From Cyprinodon diabolis (taxonomy: Eukaryota; Chordata; Actinopteri; Cyprinodontiformes; Cyprinodontidae): a stretch of DNA of 64,000 nucleotides. Shown in pieces: positions 19,401 to 30,059 of this stretch. Each line of letters opens with the position of its first letter. Position 1 is the stretch's first letter. The notes below the pieces were generated by a model. That model ran no database searches. It was not told where the DNA came from and saw only the letters and a program-made list of their open reading frames with translations. Both the position numbers and the translations under genes were made by a program. The stretch spans positions 42,489,287 through 42,553,286 of the forward strand of contig CM060064.1 in the NCBI GenBank assembly GCA_030533445.1, given 5' to 3'.

Positions 19401-20370
19401 AAAAGTAAAAATCTACATTTGCATGGTAGAGAGAGAAAGTGCAAAATAGGTGGAGCATAAAATCTAGAAATAAAATTATTTATATCAGGGGTCTTCGACT
19501 AAACTGATGGCGAGATGGAGCAGGGACCGCCTAATTATATATAGTATGAAATTGTGTTGTATCAAACTGGTCCTATTGTCACTCTATTACAGACAGTAAT
19601 TTAAGTAATTTAAAGTAATTTGGGATTATTAAAGTACTTCTGTTTCTGAATTCTCATTGATGGGACAGGTGTTGTGAATGAAACGGTTCCCAGCTTGAAA
19701 GAGCTCCTGTGTGTTGCTTTCATTGATGACTAACAGACATCTTCTGCCTCCATTTATCTGTTTATTACAGTGTGCTGAATTCATGTTAATGTGTATTTAA
19801 AGAGATTTCAATTAATGGAAAAACTGCAGGGGGAATATAAAAAAAAGTCTAATCAACCAAAAATTTCGTGACCCGATGCAGTACCTCGGTGGACCTCTAG
19901 GGGTGGCGGACCCCTGTTTAAGACCTCCGATTTATATAGTACACTCATAAGACTCCTATTCATTTTATTGAACTATTTAAAGGCAGTCCCCCACGCGCCA
20001 CCCCCTTCCTTCAATAACGTTTTCACTATGAATGGGTAAAAACCTCTAAATCTGACAAAAAATAAACTTTAAAAATGTTTGCAGGTATCATGTTAAGCAC
20101 TAATTTTAATGCCATAAAGCATATTTATATATAGCTTTTTGGAAAACATGTGACACAACTAATTATATTTCTTATAATCATGTAATTATTGTGTAATAAT
20201 CCGCTCAGCTGTAGTTTTAGATCATGACAGTAAAAAACAACAACACAGCAGCGCCTTTAGGACTTACATCTGATGGTGTGGAAAGAAGATTTTGGCCTCT
20301 TCTCGAAGCTCTCTCCTAGCTTCAAAACATGCTCTTCTTTATCCAGCAGCGGATTCGTACTCCCATTCAT
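16422..20370 (-). CDS. EAF1: ELL-associated factor 1 (EAF1), complete
   Basis: Nuclear co-factor of ELL RNA polymerase II elongation factors (super/little elongation complexes). Exons, in transcript order: 20370-20268, 17665-17571, 17362-17226, 17062-16890, 16767-16546, 16471-16422. All have GT-AG borders and preserved phase, totalling 780 nt or 259 residues (human EAF1 is about 268). The ATG at 20370 has A at -3 and gives [20 protein letters not shown]. The conserved N-terminal EAF domain follows ([62 protein letters not shown] region, IQVKKTR). Next comes a proline/serine linker with the [13 protein letters not shown] motif. The tail is an acidic, Ser-rich transactivation region ([12 protein letters not shown]) ending [11 protein letters not shown]. 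The acidic tail and LDREEH-like start favour EAF1 over EAF2. Intron 1 (2.6 kb) holds a SINE, a composite repeat and an hAT-like MITE. It is head to head with METTL6, as in mammals. Confidence 0.97.
17825..18130 (+). repeat. tRNA-derived SINE-like repeat in EAF1 intron 1
   Basis: Has a tRNA-like head with GTTCGATTCT (B-box) near 17874, the body GTTTGCATGTTCATACTGTG and CATGCGTGGGTTCTC, and a GGATGGATGGAT tail at about 18118. It is a widespread fish repeat. An antisense tail of the same family is at 56695-57005. Confidence 0.75.
18185..18800 (+). repeat. Composite interspersed repeat in EAF1 intron 1
   Basis: The segment GAGGAAAAACTCCCCTTTGG then AGAAACCTCTGGCAGAACC (about 18658-18700) matches the family seen complete at 34770-35310. 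An ACGAAATTTCTTTTTG...ATGACAAATAAA piece (18469-18517) resembles the tail at 62116-62200. It carries spurious open frames on the minus strand. Confidence 0.6.
19490..19930. mobile_element. hAT-like non-autonomous element in EAF1 intron 1 (candidate)
   Basis: Starts CAGGGGTCTTCGACTAAAC near 19497 and ends near GTTTAAGACCTCCGA at about 19929. The ends are imperfect inverted repeats, with TTTATAT on both sides as a possible target-site duplication. No coding capacity. Confidence 0.5.
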
Positions 20371-20765
20371 GGTCGAGTTTGGTTTAAATAAGTAAAAAAC
20401 TTACATTTGCGTTGAATATTTCGAAGCGCCGGGTTAGGTCTGGCTACTTTAGGAAGGTTGAACAGAGAATCCAAATAAAGAAAAAGTTAGCCTGCGGATG
20501 CTAACAATTAGCAAAACAACAGCTCACTTCCGGTTTTGGGTCGAGTCTAAATTTAGACCGAAAGTTGCTTGTTAGAATTTTTTTATTGATTAACGTGATT
20601 ATAGGCTTAATAATTGCATGATTTTATGTAATATTATTGTTTTCTTTTATTTATTTTTTAATAGTGAGACGGAAGTATCGTTACGTTTTGACGTCACGGG
20701 TGAGAGATAAAATAACAAACAAGATGGCGCCCAACAGTGGAAATTAGAAATCCAGCACAGTCTAT
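20371..20765. promoter_or_regulatory. EAF1-METTL6 bidirectional promoter region
   Basis: The interval between the EAF1 start codon and the sequence feeding METTL6. It contains ACTTCCGG (about 20526, ETS, EAF1 side), CGGAAG (about 20670, ETS), the CRE-like TGACGTCA (about 20689) and AAGATGGCGCC (about 20720, YY1-like). There is no TATA box. These are typical of ubiquitously active, divergent vertebrate promoters. Start sites were not determined. Confidence 0.6.
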
Positions 20766-21440
20766 TTAGATTATTATAGGGATGACATTGATATTTGGTT
20801 ATGTTGGGTTTCAGCACATGAAGGTGTAAAAGACAATGAAACAGCAGAAACATTAGCAAAGGGGGCTTTAGAGGGAATAATAATGATTACAATTCCTTTT
20901 GGTAAAGGGGAAGGTAAATCACTTATTAAGAGTAAAGAAATGGCAAAATTGCAAAAGAGGTGGAATACAAATAAGAAAGGAAGAGGATTATATAAGGTAA
21001 AAAATAAATAAGTATTTAATAGAATCATTAATGAGAGAAACAGAAGGGAAAGGGTAATAATGGTACCCATTTAAATGACAATTTATATTTAATAGGGAGG
21101 AAAAATAATGATAAATGTGAAGGATGTGGAGAACAAGAAAATGTAGAACACGTAAATGATGAACTAATCAACTGTAAAACTTATGAACATGAAAGGGAGA
21201 AATTGAGAAGAATGGTTAGAAGGACATGTAGAGAATGGAGTCTGAAATCAATATTGGGAAATGAAGGACATATAAAGGATATTCACAGATTAAGGAAAGC
21301 GTTGTTTATTTATCTACATAATACAAAATAAAAATATATATATAATTTGATATAAAGTAATGTTGCTACAAACTCCTGTACAGTAGGTGGCAGTATGCAC
21401 CTTAAAGTTGCTTGCGATCCGCCATAATAGAAAATAAGAA
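20766..21440 (+). mobile_element. 5'-truncated LINE (RNase H plus C-terminal zinc motif) upstream of METTL6
   Basis: Broken coding text in one orientation reads WVSAHEGVKDNETAETLAKG at about 20807-20864, an RNase H domain signature (His...Asp-Asn-Glu...Ala). Further on it reads CEGCGEQENVEHV at about 21117-21155, the Cys-rich C-terminus of I/Nimb-type fish LINEs. The end CAGTAGGTGGCAGTATGCAC...CCGCCATAATAG followed by AAGAAGAAG is the usual 3' tail of this fish LINE family. It contains stops and frameshifts and is inactive. Confidence 0.75.
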
Positions 21441-21601
21441 GAAGATGAACAGCAGCAGTAGCAGCAACAGCAGCTGCAGCTGAAGAAGAAGAAGAACAGC
21501 GGGATAATGTAGCTATAAGTATTTGTTGTTTTATGTGTAGAATATTAGTTTTTTTTAAATTGAAATTAAAATATAGAGAGCCAACCAAGTTGCTCTGTAT
21601 A

Positions 21602-24600
21602 ATGTCACTGACAGCAACTGATAAGAATGAAGTTGAATCTTCAGAAACTTTATCAGCGGCTTCCAAAGATGAAGCATTTCCATCTGGACACACAAGTTCC
21701 ACAGCCAGACATTTATCTCAGGAGGAGCTGGACAGACTGAACAGCGAGCGAGCTTTGGTGTCCGACTTCAAACAGATGAAACTGGAAAAAGAAGCTAAAA
21801 AAAACTGGGATTTGTTTTACAAAAGAAATAAGACGAATTTCTTCAAAGACAGACACTGGACCACGAGGGAGTTTGAGGAGCTTAGAGCATGTAGAGAGGT
21901 GAGCAGACAGTTTATTCTGTAAAAGTACAAAACGTTTACATTTCTGAAGGCTATTGGAGAGTAAAAGTACAAGGAAACTAAAGGATCAAAATGTTACTAC
22001 ACTGCAAACAATAGAAATCTAATAAAGTCATTTTTGTATTAAAATAAGTGCATTTTTTGTTCTTGAATTGAGAACACTTTGCCAATGGAACAAGACATTT
22101 TACATTTAGAATAAGAAAAAAGCATTTCATGGTCTTATTTCAAGTGCTTATTATCTAATTATCTTACTTTAAGAGTAAAAATACTCATTCTATTGGCAAA
22201 CTATGTAATTTACCTACTCAAATTAAGGGTAAATACACTTAGATTTAGACATTTATAATTATTTCTAGATAGTTTTTGCTGTTTACAGACTTAAAACCAT
22301 TAAATTGAATCAAATTTATCAAGTAAATAAAATATTTTTGTTCACCTTACCAATGGGTGCCACAAAGTCAATAATAACAGAATTTTGAACAGAAACTATG
22401 AAACATTTAGAGCTTTGTTGACATAATGTCAAGGTGTGAAGCAGGGACGTAGCCAGAAAATTTTAATAGGGATGGCCAAACCAATTTAAACTGCGGGGTG
22501 GCCGAAAGCGGATAGGTGCCAGAACCTCAGGTTCCATCTACACTGTTCCAACAGGAACAAGCACAAAATCCATATTCACTAAAGAAAGACAAACTATACT
22601 TTACTACAGCCTTTTAATTACAAATAAATGCATATATTTAAACACCCATGCTGTCTAAAAGGTATAGTGGTCTGGGGCAAACATCTTTTCCATTGTCATT
22701 ACTTACCTACGTTTATCAAAAATTGTTCTGCATAACATTAATATTACATGTACTAATATCTACATTAAATGGATTTTTAAGTTATTATTAAAGTAGTTAA
22801 TTATCTATGATTTCGCTGAAAACTCCTTGATGACTTTCAGAGACACATCATTTACTCTTTACCCCATATAACACAAAATTAGGGTCTTAAAAGAACATGA
22901 ATTCTGTATATATCAACTATAATGTTAGCATTTAGATGTGCATAATTAACCACAGCGTTTTAGTTGTCAAGTAACTATTAATATAATTAATATTAATATG
23001 TTTAATAAGTTTAAACATTCCTCTTGATAGTATTACTGCTGCCACTGTCTGTATTAGAGGGTGAAAAAAATGGTAGGGGGGGGACAGAGGTGGTCAATGA
23101 TTGGCTAAGGGTGGCCATGGTCACCTCTGGCCCCCCATCTAGCTCCACTCCTGATGTGAAGACATCAGCAATAAACCTACTGGAGGCAAATTATGTTGCT
23201 TGTTAATTGGAGAAACATTTAAGACTGCCGCCTCCAAAAGAAGCAGATGTGTGAAGTTAACTCACCAAAAAAAAGAGGCAAGGCTGCAATGTTGAATGTT
23301 TCATATTTAAATGTTATTTTTCATGTCAGGACATCATAAAAGGATCAAGCTAGGTGTTTGGAGGACTTTCATTTCTACTTAAGAATGGCAGCACTGCATA
23401 TGTTTCCAAATGAAGCTGTAAAATAAATCAGACTTCTGGAATAGGACAGGTGAGAGCAAGATAAACTTTTGACAGAAGTTTGTGTATTTTTTTCTTTTTT
23501 ACAGTTTGAGTCCCAGAAGCTGGTTCTCCTGGAGGCTGGTTGTGGAGTAGGAAACTGCATCTTCCCTCTATTGGAGGAAGACCTGAACCTCTTTGTTTAT
23601 GCATGTGATTTCTCACCCCGCGCTGTTGAGTTTGTGAAAGTAAGATTTCAACCTGTTTGTCTTTGTTGTTTACAGACGCTTAGATATTTAGCCATTCTTT
23701 AATGCAAAGTTTGCAAAAATTGACAGAAATGTTTGAAAGAAGTCAGGCTTTCTGTTATGGTATGTGTCTTTCTATCAGAAATTATAACAAAGGAACAATA
23801 TTATTACAACCAGCAGTCTTAGTGGTTGTGAATAGTGAAAGTTTTGTTCTGTTTTGTTGAGACAGAAAAATCCTCTCTTCCGGCCTGAGCGCTGCTGTGC
23901 CTTCCAGTGTGATTTAACAAAAGACAACCTGACAGAAAATGTTCCAGAGGGCAGCGTGGACGTCGTCACTCTCATCTTTGTCCTGTCGGCTGTCCATCCT
24001 GATAAGATGAAGCTGGCATTGCAGAACATTGGCAAGGTAAGAGCAGAGACGGCAAAACGAGCGTTGTTTTTGGTTACTCTGGAAACATTTTAGTTGCTCA
24101 GAAAACTGCACAATGCTTTCATGTCTCACAATTACTACAAGAAAGGTTTGTGGGTCCATATAATTGAATATACATGCATGCAAAAGGAACAATTAGTGCT
24201 TGGAAGAACTGTGCACCTAATGCTGTGGCCTCTGCTATCATCAGCCCCTCACAAACACTGAATTGCTTTATATGGTTATATGACATACAGGGAAACTACA
24301 AATACTTCTTCCATTAAGCATCAATATACAAACAATAGTTTAATAAGATGAAAAAGAAAAAAAACACAGCACTAGAGATCATAAAATATATATTAGTTAC
24401 TATATTAATAACTGCATCATAAAAAAGCAGGACAGTCAGAGGGTCCCACATATGTAGAGTAAAAAGTGTATAAATAACAAAATTAAGTGGAAAAATGTTA
24501 CAAATGCTGCACAGAAAGAGCAAAAAGAATTTTTGAATATAAATACTGCATAGTCAATAATAAAGAATAAATAACCAACATATGCCACCGTTGTAACAGT

Positions 24601-26833
24601 TAAGTGGATATAAGAAATAGTAGCAACAACAGAGATGTGCAATGACAGCAGCATGTTATTCAAAATCAGCAGCAACATTTTACAGAGTGGAGAAAAAAAT
24701 ATATGTTTGGCATTTATCCCCCTATAGGTCCTACCTGAAGGGACCAGTCTGAACTGATATTAAGCTAGAAGCATTAGTCTTTACAGATGTTTGTAGCTCC
24801 TCTGGTGAATCTGGTATTCTCCTCCAGGGAGGGCGGAGTTTGCTAATTTCAATTTCACTCAGACATCTTCTGTTTACTCAGTTCAGATGACATTAGGGAT
24901 GGAACGGTTTATGAAAACCGTCCGAACCGTTCGGTTCGACTGTCTCGGTTCGGTTCGCGTGTGTTGCGTTTGGTTCATACACCTCTCCATTTTCTCATAG
25001 GTGAAGCGTGTACACTCCAGAGCAGAAGGTGGCGGTACTGCGACCAAAGCCAACCACCAGTAGTAAACAAGAAGAAGCGAAGCAGCTTAGCCGGGTGTAG
25101 CAGAAATAAATCAGTTGCTGTGGAGAATTGTGTGGGTATGGCGAGTGGGAAAGAACAGGAGTTGGAAGATGCGCCAGCAGCACTTTATAGGTCTGCTGTA
25201 TGGGACCACTTTGCATTTAGAGTGACCTACGATGACGGCGGAAAGAAAGTTGTGGATAAAAGTTCAACAGTGTGCAAACATTGTGCAACACGTTTTGTTT
25301 ATGCTAACAGCAACATGACCAACATGTCATGCTGACCCCGAAATCCCACATTCTCCGTCAGCGCCCTGCTCCGCTCCGTTCCGCTGTGCTCCAGACCGCC
25401 TGCACAAAGCAAAGCCTACAACCTCCACTGTGGCTCCCGTCCGCTCCGCTCTGAGTTCCTTGGAGATCGTAGAGGGCATGCGCGAGATGATTAAATTCAA
25501 AGCAGCAAAACATGCGGAAATGATCCATGGTTTCCGCGAATCATTAAAAATAATTACAATTCATTTATTTTTGGGGATTTTTTTCATTAATTTTTATGAG
25601 ATTTTCCCAATTTTTATGGGATCAACATATACCTAACCGAACCGAAAACCGTGACCACGAAACCGTGAACCGAACTGAAGCGTGAATTTTGTGAACCGTT
25701 CCACCCCTAGATGACATATGTGTTCTCTTTCCACAGTGTGACTAAATGCATGCATATTTCCCCATGCGATTGTTTTTTTTAATAATGTAATGATTTTCAA
25801 TTTATAACATTTGTTTTAGTTACATTTACATATACCATTTCAGCCTTTTTTTTTAAGCATTGGATTTCTGGTGGGAACCTCTCTGTGTGTTTTCTGACTT
25901 TCATGCATTGGAGCTGTCTAAAATGCCCTTAATCTCCACATCAGGTACTGAAGCCTGGTGGTGTCGTCCTGTTCAGGGACTATGGCCTGTATGATCACGC
26001 TATGCTCCGCTTTAAATCTGGCAGCAAGCTGGGGGACAACTTCTACGTTCGTCAGGATGGAACAAGGTCCTACTTCTTTTCTAAAGGTCAGTAAAGTTCA
26101 TTTCTTGCATTCTGTTCAGCATCAAATTAAAATAAAGCATATTGAATACTTGCGTTTTTTTAGTTTAGTGAATACATAGTATTTAACCCGATGTCTGTTA
26201 TGTTGATGTCATTGTGATTATTCCCCAGTTTCATTTTTTTTCTTAACTATTGATGAGTTTTAGTGAAATTGAATCCATTAAAATATAATGGTCCATCAAA
26301 CGTATAAACTAAGAGCTCCTTTTGGATTGTTATGGATTGTGATTGTTATATTTTGCAGCTCTATTGTTGATTAATAGTCACAATATGAACCTGGAGAGAG
26401 AAATTTATGAAAAACTGTGATCCTAAACGGTCAAAAAAGTTTGGAATTTGTTTATGTTTTTTAGATTTTTAAGTAGAGAAAAAGAGAAGCAGGTATGTTA
26501 TGTTTTATTCCCTTAGTAACAGACAGACTCTGCTGGAGTGTATTTTTTATTTCAATGCAGAACATGTATCTAAATTATGATATATTAAAGTGGCTGTGAT
26601 TGTAAAACAGACTTTCTAATCCATCATAAATATCACATACCTCAATATTGTTTTATTAAAGTCTCCCTCTGTCTCGTCTGTGTTCAGAGTTCCTGGCTGA
26701 GCTGTTTGAGGAGGCCGGCTTCCAGTCTGTGATTAATGAATATGTCCTGAGAGAGACGGTCAACAAGAAAGAAGGACTTTGTGTTCCTAGAGTTTTCCTT
26801 CAGAGCAAGTTTATCAAACCACCACATTTCTAA
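21602..26833 (+). CDS. METTL6: tRNA N(3)-methylcytidine methyltransferase METTL6, complete
   Basis: SAM-dependent methyltransferase that makes m3C32 in serine tRNAs, acting with seryl-tRNA synthetase. Exons 21602-21898, 23505-23639, 23866-24036, 25945-26086, 26688-26833 (stop TAA 26831-26833). Phases agree and total 891 nt, 296 residues (human about 284). The first exon has [25 protein letters not shown] and [16 protein letters not shown], the family's N-terminal signature. The second carries SAM motif [11 protein letters not shown], and [14 protein letters not shown]. The third has QCDLTKDNL and [13 protein letters not shown]. The fourth has [20 protein letters not shown] and [13 protein letters not shown]. 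The fifth ends [18 protein letters not shown]. The ATG at 21602 was chosen because the earlier in-frame ATG (21533) precedes LINE-adjacent, non-conserved sequence. Introns hold hAT and MITE copies. Confidence 0.97.
22000..22290. repeat. Palindromic MITE-like repeat, copy 2 (METTL6 intron 1)
   Basis: Same family and orientation as 1032-1335: ACTGCAAACAATAGAAATCT start, GAGAACACTTTGCCAATGGA, CTCATTCTATTGGCAAACTA and a TTATTTCTAGATAG end. Left and right halves are mutually complementary. Confidence 0.65.
22442..23153. mobile_element. Non-autonomous hAT element in METTL6 intron 1
   Basis: Left end CAGGGACGTAGCCAG, right end CTAGCTCCACTCCTG (imperfect terminal inverted repeats). It is flanked by an 8-bp target-site duplication, GTGTGAAG (22434-22441) and ATGTGAAG (23154-23161), with one mismatch. 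No transposase remains. Confidence 0.7.
24037..24893 (+). other. METTL6: METTL6 intron 3, upstream part
   Basis: AT-rich intronic sequence, no exon seen and no repeat family recognised before the hAT insertion. Confidence 0.5.
24894..25709 (+). mobile_element. hAT transposon derivative with BED zinc-finger relic, precise target duplication
   Basis: Left terminus TAGGGATGGAACGG (24894), right terminus GTGAACCGTTCCACCCCTA (25709), imperfect inverted repeats rich in CGGTTCGGTT. It is flanked by an exact 8-bp duplication GATGACAT (24886-24893 and 25710-25717), the hAT hallmark. Inside, about 25137-25324 encodes the start of a ZBED-type protein: [20 protein letters not shown] then [16 protein letters not shown], i.e. 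a BED finger with CxxC. It then hits a stop (25333) and the catalytic region is missing. Inserted in METTL6 intron 3. Confidence 0.85.
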
Positions 26834-28799
26834 AGTGATCTGGGACTGTTTTCTCTCTTCTTAATAGGGGAGAGCAAAGATGAGTGCTGAAAGTAAAACA
26901 ATGAGTGTCTGCTGAGCAAAACTGGGCATTAAAATAACTGACTCGTGTTGTTTTATGCTCCAGCTTCAGTGTTTAAATTCTTTTTCCAGCTCATTGTTCA
27001 TGAAGACCATGGGATTTTTTTTTTAATATTCTGTTTGTTTTCTATCATTTTGTCATTTTTTTCTATCTCTGCTATTTATATTATAAAATAAAATTTAAAA
27101 CCAGATTAAGTAGTTTCAGATTAGTCCTTTCTAATGGTCTCAGTACTTGGTCATTGGTCAAAAATAATGTAACTTAATCAAATATAGAATTACATTGTCC
27201 GTAAGTTGTTTTTTTTTATAGAACAATCACTGCACTGTCAGCTGGTTGCTATGCACCTTCATATTCATTAAAACATGATGGAATCTTTGACAAAAATCTA
27301 GATTTATATGTCAATAAAATGCTAGATTGCCGTGAAACGTTTAAATTTGTAATTGCACATTTTGGCCAGAAGAGTGTGCTGTTATTATGCGAAAGAATTA
27401 AATATAAAATTTTAAGTCACTGGTCTGTCAGATTCTAGGAATAAAAAACATCTTTCTATATCTGCATTTCTAAATATAATTTGCTCCAGTTTAACTGTGG
27501 CTTCATGCCAAAGAAGAATTTATTGACCTTCTCTGCCTTTGACTGAAACATTGAGGTAACGGACTTCTCACTGAAGGAGCTTCATCTTCCAAAACAAAAT
27601 GGAAATAAGATTTTATAATAAAAACACACTTTTAGTCCAATTTCTCATTCTTTTTAACTCTCGTTCTAGATAATGTTTTTACTGATTTTACAGCAAAAAA
27701 AAAAGACTGGCCAGTATACTTTTATGGAAGGACAACGCTTAAAAGTCATTTGTTGAAATGAGCTTCATTTTTCTCTTTCTATGTTTATGCATTTAGCAGA
27801 CGCTTTTATCCAAAGCAGTCGTCCATAAAGAAAAAAACAACTGTTAAAATGCATTTTATGGTGTTTATTTAGATGTTTCTCACTCAGAGGTTTTTAGAAG
27901 AAGGGCAGCCGGATGAAGCAGTGTGGGGTCTCAGTAAAGCATTTCCATGATGATAAAATGTGGTTTCCTGTTCAGGAGTGCAGCTGTGAGGTTTCCAGTG
28001 CCACCTAACACAATGTTTTTTTTCTTTGACCAACTACTTTAAAGCAAGAACATCAATGTATAGCAGTTTTTAAAACGTAATTTGAACCACTCAGGTAAGC
28101 TCTCACATGGAAATTAAATTGTTCAAATAGGCTTTAGAACAGTTTGAATATTCAGTAAAAGGGCACGTAGCAAAGTGTCCTGCTTTGCGAAGCACCTGTA
28201 GCCATATCCTTTAACCAGTGCTTCGAAGTGAGACCCAGTAAGACATGCAGTTTCCTGTTGGTGGTTTGACTCGCATAACAGACCTGCAGCTTTCAAATTT
28301 GCTGCTGAAATAAAACCAGTTGCAGTAAATGTATTTGTATGCTTAGAACTAAGACAGAAAATGAAGTTTTAAAAAATAATTATCTGCTATAAAGGACAAA
28401 GAGCTGAGATTGACTAATGTAAAAAAAAAAATGGTGCAGCATATTTTTTGTGTGCAACATTTGTTCATTTCCATTTATTGTGCTTACTAGTATAGAGCTA
28501 TTTCTGTTTGCTGGGAGTTCCTCTGCCCTCCAACAGAAACATACATCCTGGAGTGTTGAATGTTTGAATTGCATTAAAAACATACTCTTTTGATGACTAG
28601 ATATGAGAAATAAGCCTGTGTGAAGTCATGTAATCATGCTAATAAAACAATAACTTGTGTTTTATGAAATGGGGAATAGTTCATATGAACACCTTCAATT
28701 TGACCATTTAGTTTCAGTCAGAACCTTATCTATCAACACATTTGGCATTCTGATATCTATAAAATTTAAAAGTAATCCTAGCGCTGACATAATTAATAT
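26834..28799. other. METTL6 3' UTR and intergenic DNA
   Basis: Holds the METTL6 3' UTR and then gene-free sequence. No supported ORF on either strand. A stretch near 27786-27820 (TTAGCAGACGCTTTTATCC) is a common fish SINE-tail motif. Confidence 0.55.
27087..27092 (+). terminator. METTL6: Candidate METTL6 poly(A) signal
   Basis: AATAAA about 254 nt after the METTL6 stop codon, in TATAAAATAAAATTT. An earlier ATTAAA at about 26928 is an alternative. Confidence 0.5.
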
Positions 28800-28930
28800 A
28801 TGCTGTTGAAGATTCTCAGTCATCCAGGTCACAGTCATAAAAAAAATAAACAATCCACTGGACTTTGTTATCAAGAACCATCTTCAGATTTGGAAACAAA
28901 GTCCAGGGGATTGTTTTTTAACTTTTCCGA
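28800..28930. mobile_element. Penelope-like (candidate) fold-back fragment
   Basis: GAAGATTCTCAGTCATCCAG and CAATCCACTGGACTTTGTT are followed by the complement AACAAAGTCCAGGGGATTG, so the repeat end is present as an inverted pair around a short spacer. Confidence 0.5.
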
Positions 28931-29282
28931 ATAATTAATGTTTGAAGTAAAAAGGCATAACTTTCACTATTAATAATTGAATATGATATTTTCTGTAATG
29001 GAATCATATAAAAAAAACATGGACATATTAAATGTTGGCAATTTTTATTTATCTAATAGGTATTTTTCTCATTTTCTAGGATAATTCATGAAAGATTCAG
29101 CTTTATTTTTTATCCGCACCTCAGGGTTGTGCTCAACCTCACATTTCTTCACAGTTTTTCTTTATTTAAGATCCTATTGGTTAAAAGTGACCCAATCATA
29201 GGAGTGATCCAAAGATTTTAAACACTCAGCTGACTAGAAAGTTTTCCAACTTATTTCCTCACATTCATTGAAAAAAAATTAC

Positions 29283-29703
29283 GGAGCCCCTAAAGGGACA
29301 TGGAGGGGGGAAAAAAGAACTTTTGCGAGATCCTGCAATACTTTTGCGAGATTCCGCAATACTTTTGTGAGATCCCGCAATACTTTTATGAGATCCCGCA
29401 ATAGTTTTGCGAGATCTCGTAAAAGTATTTCGGGATCTCGCAAAAGTTTATTTTTTGCGAGATCTTGCAATACTTTTGCGAGATCCCGCAATACTTTTGC
29501 GAGATCTTGCAACACTTTTGCGAGATCCCGCGAGATCCCGCAATAGTTTTGCAAGATCTCGCAAAAGTTTTGCGGAATCTCGCAAAAGTTTTGCGGAATC
29601 TCGCAAAAGTATTGCAGGATCTCGCAAAAGTATTTCGGGATCTTGCAAAATTTTATTTTTTGTTTGATCTTATTTTTTCCCTCCATGTCCCTTTAGGGGC
29701 TCC
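29283..29703. mobile_element. Palindromic element with inverted GCGAGATC minisatellite
   Basis: Perfect 25-bp terminal inverted repeats (29283-29307, starting GGAGCCCCTAAAGGGACATG, and its complement at 29679-29703) enclose about 370 bp built almost entirely from a unit of about 21 bp, TTTTGCGAGATCCCGCAATA. The unit is itself nearly palindromic around GATC. Unit orientation switches several times (forward about 29322-29410, reverse about 29412-29450, forward about 29455-29545, reverse about 29550-29650). The long open frames in all six frames (ARSRNTFARS-type text) are by-products of the repeat. It looks like a non-autonomous DNA transposon whose interior has become a minisatellite. No clear target duplication was found. 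Confidence 0.8.
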
Positions 29704-30026
29704 ATAAAAAATAACAGCTTTGAAGCAAAAAAAAAAAAAAAAAAACATTCCCAAACTAACATTTCACCATTAAAATCCATATAAATATCTGGAGCTCTCC
29801 TAAAAACACAGTGTAACTTTCCTCACCTTAATGTGAAACTTGCATAAACTCTTAGCTGATATTGATTAGAATTTAATGCATATTAAGCACTAATTGGGAT
29901 TAATAAAATATTACAAAAAAATTGAACAAATTACAAAAAACTAAAAATTTTAATAAGCATAAAAATATAATTAGATCTTATTAGATAACTCAATATAACA
30001 TGTTCTGGTCCAGAGATCCATGGTCA

Positions 30027-30032
30027 TTTATT
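30027..30032 (-). terminator. Poly(A) signal of the Ig-domain gene
   Basis: TTTATT on the + strand, i.e. AATAAA on the minus strand, 28 nt beyond the predicted stop codon (30060-30062). Its placement supports the short terminal exon and a secreted product. Confidence 0.6.
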
Positions 30033-30059
30033 TCTCATCATTTTAATAGAAAAAACAGC

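Noticed and set aside
21533..21601. Upstream in-frame ATG extending METTL6 by 23 residues
   Set aside because: The extension (MCRILVFFKLKLKYRE...) is unlike METTL6 N-termini and comes right after LINE-derived sequence; a TGTGTAG acceptor-like site lies within it.
25137..25335. A cellular ZBED gene in METTL6 intron 3
   Set aside because: The BED frame stops early and is enclosed by hAT ends with an exact 8-bp target duplication, so it is a transposon relic.
29322..29650. CRISPR-like direct repeats
   Set aside because: No unique spacers of constant length, units adjoin one another and switch orientation, and the organism is a eukaryote.
29268..29707. Several long overlapping ORFs in both strands with repeating ARSRNTF, RDLAKVL or EIPQYFC text
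   Set aside because: They exist in every frame because the DNA is a minisatellite whose unit is 21 bp (a multiple of three). No protein signature is present.
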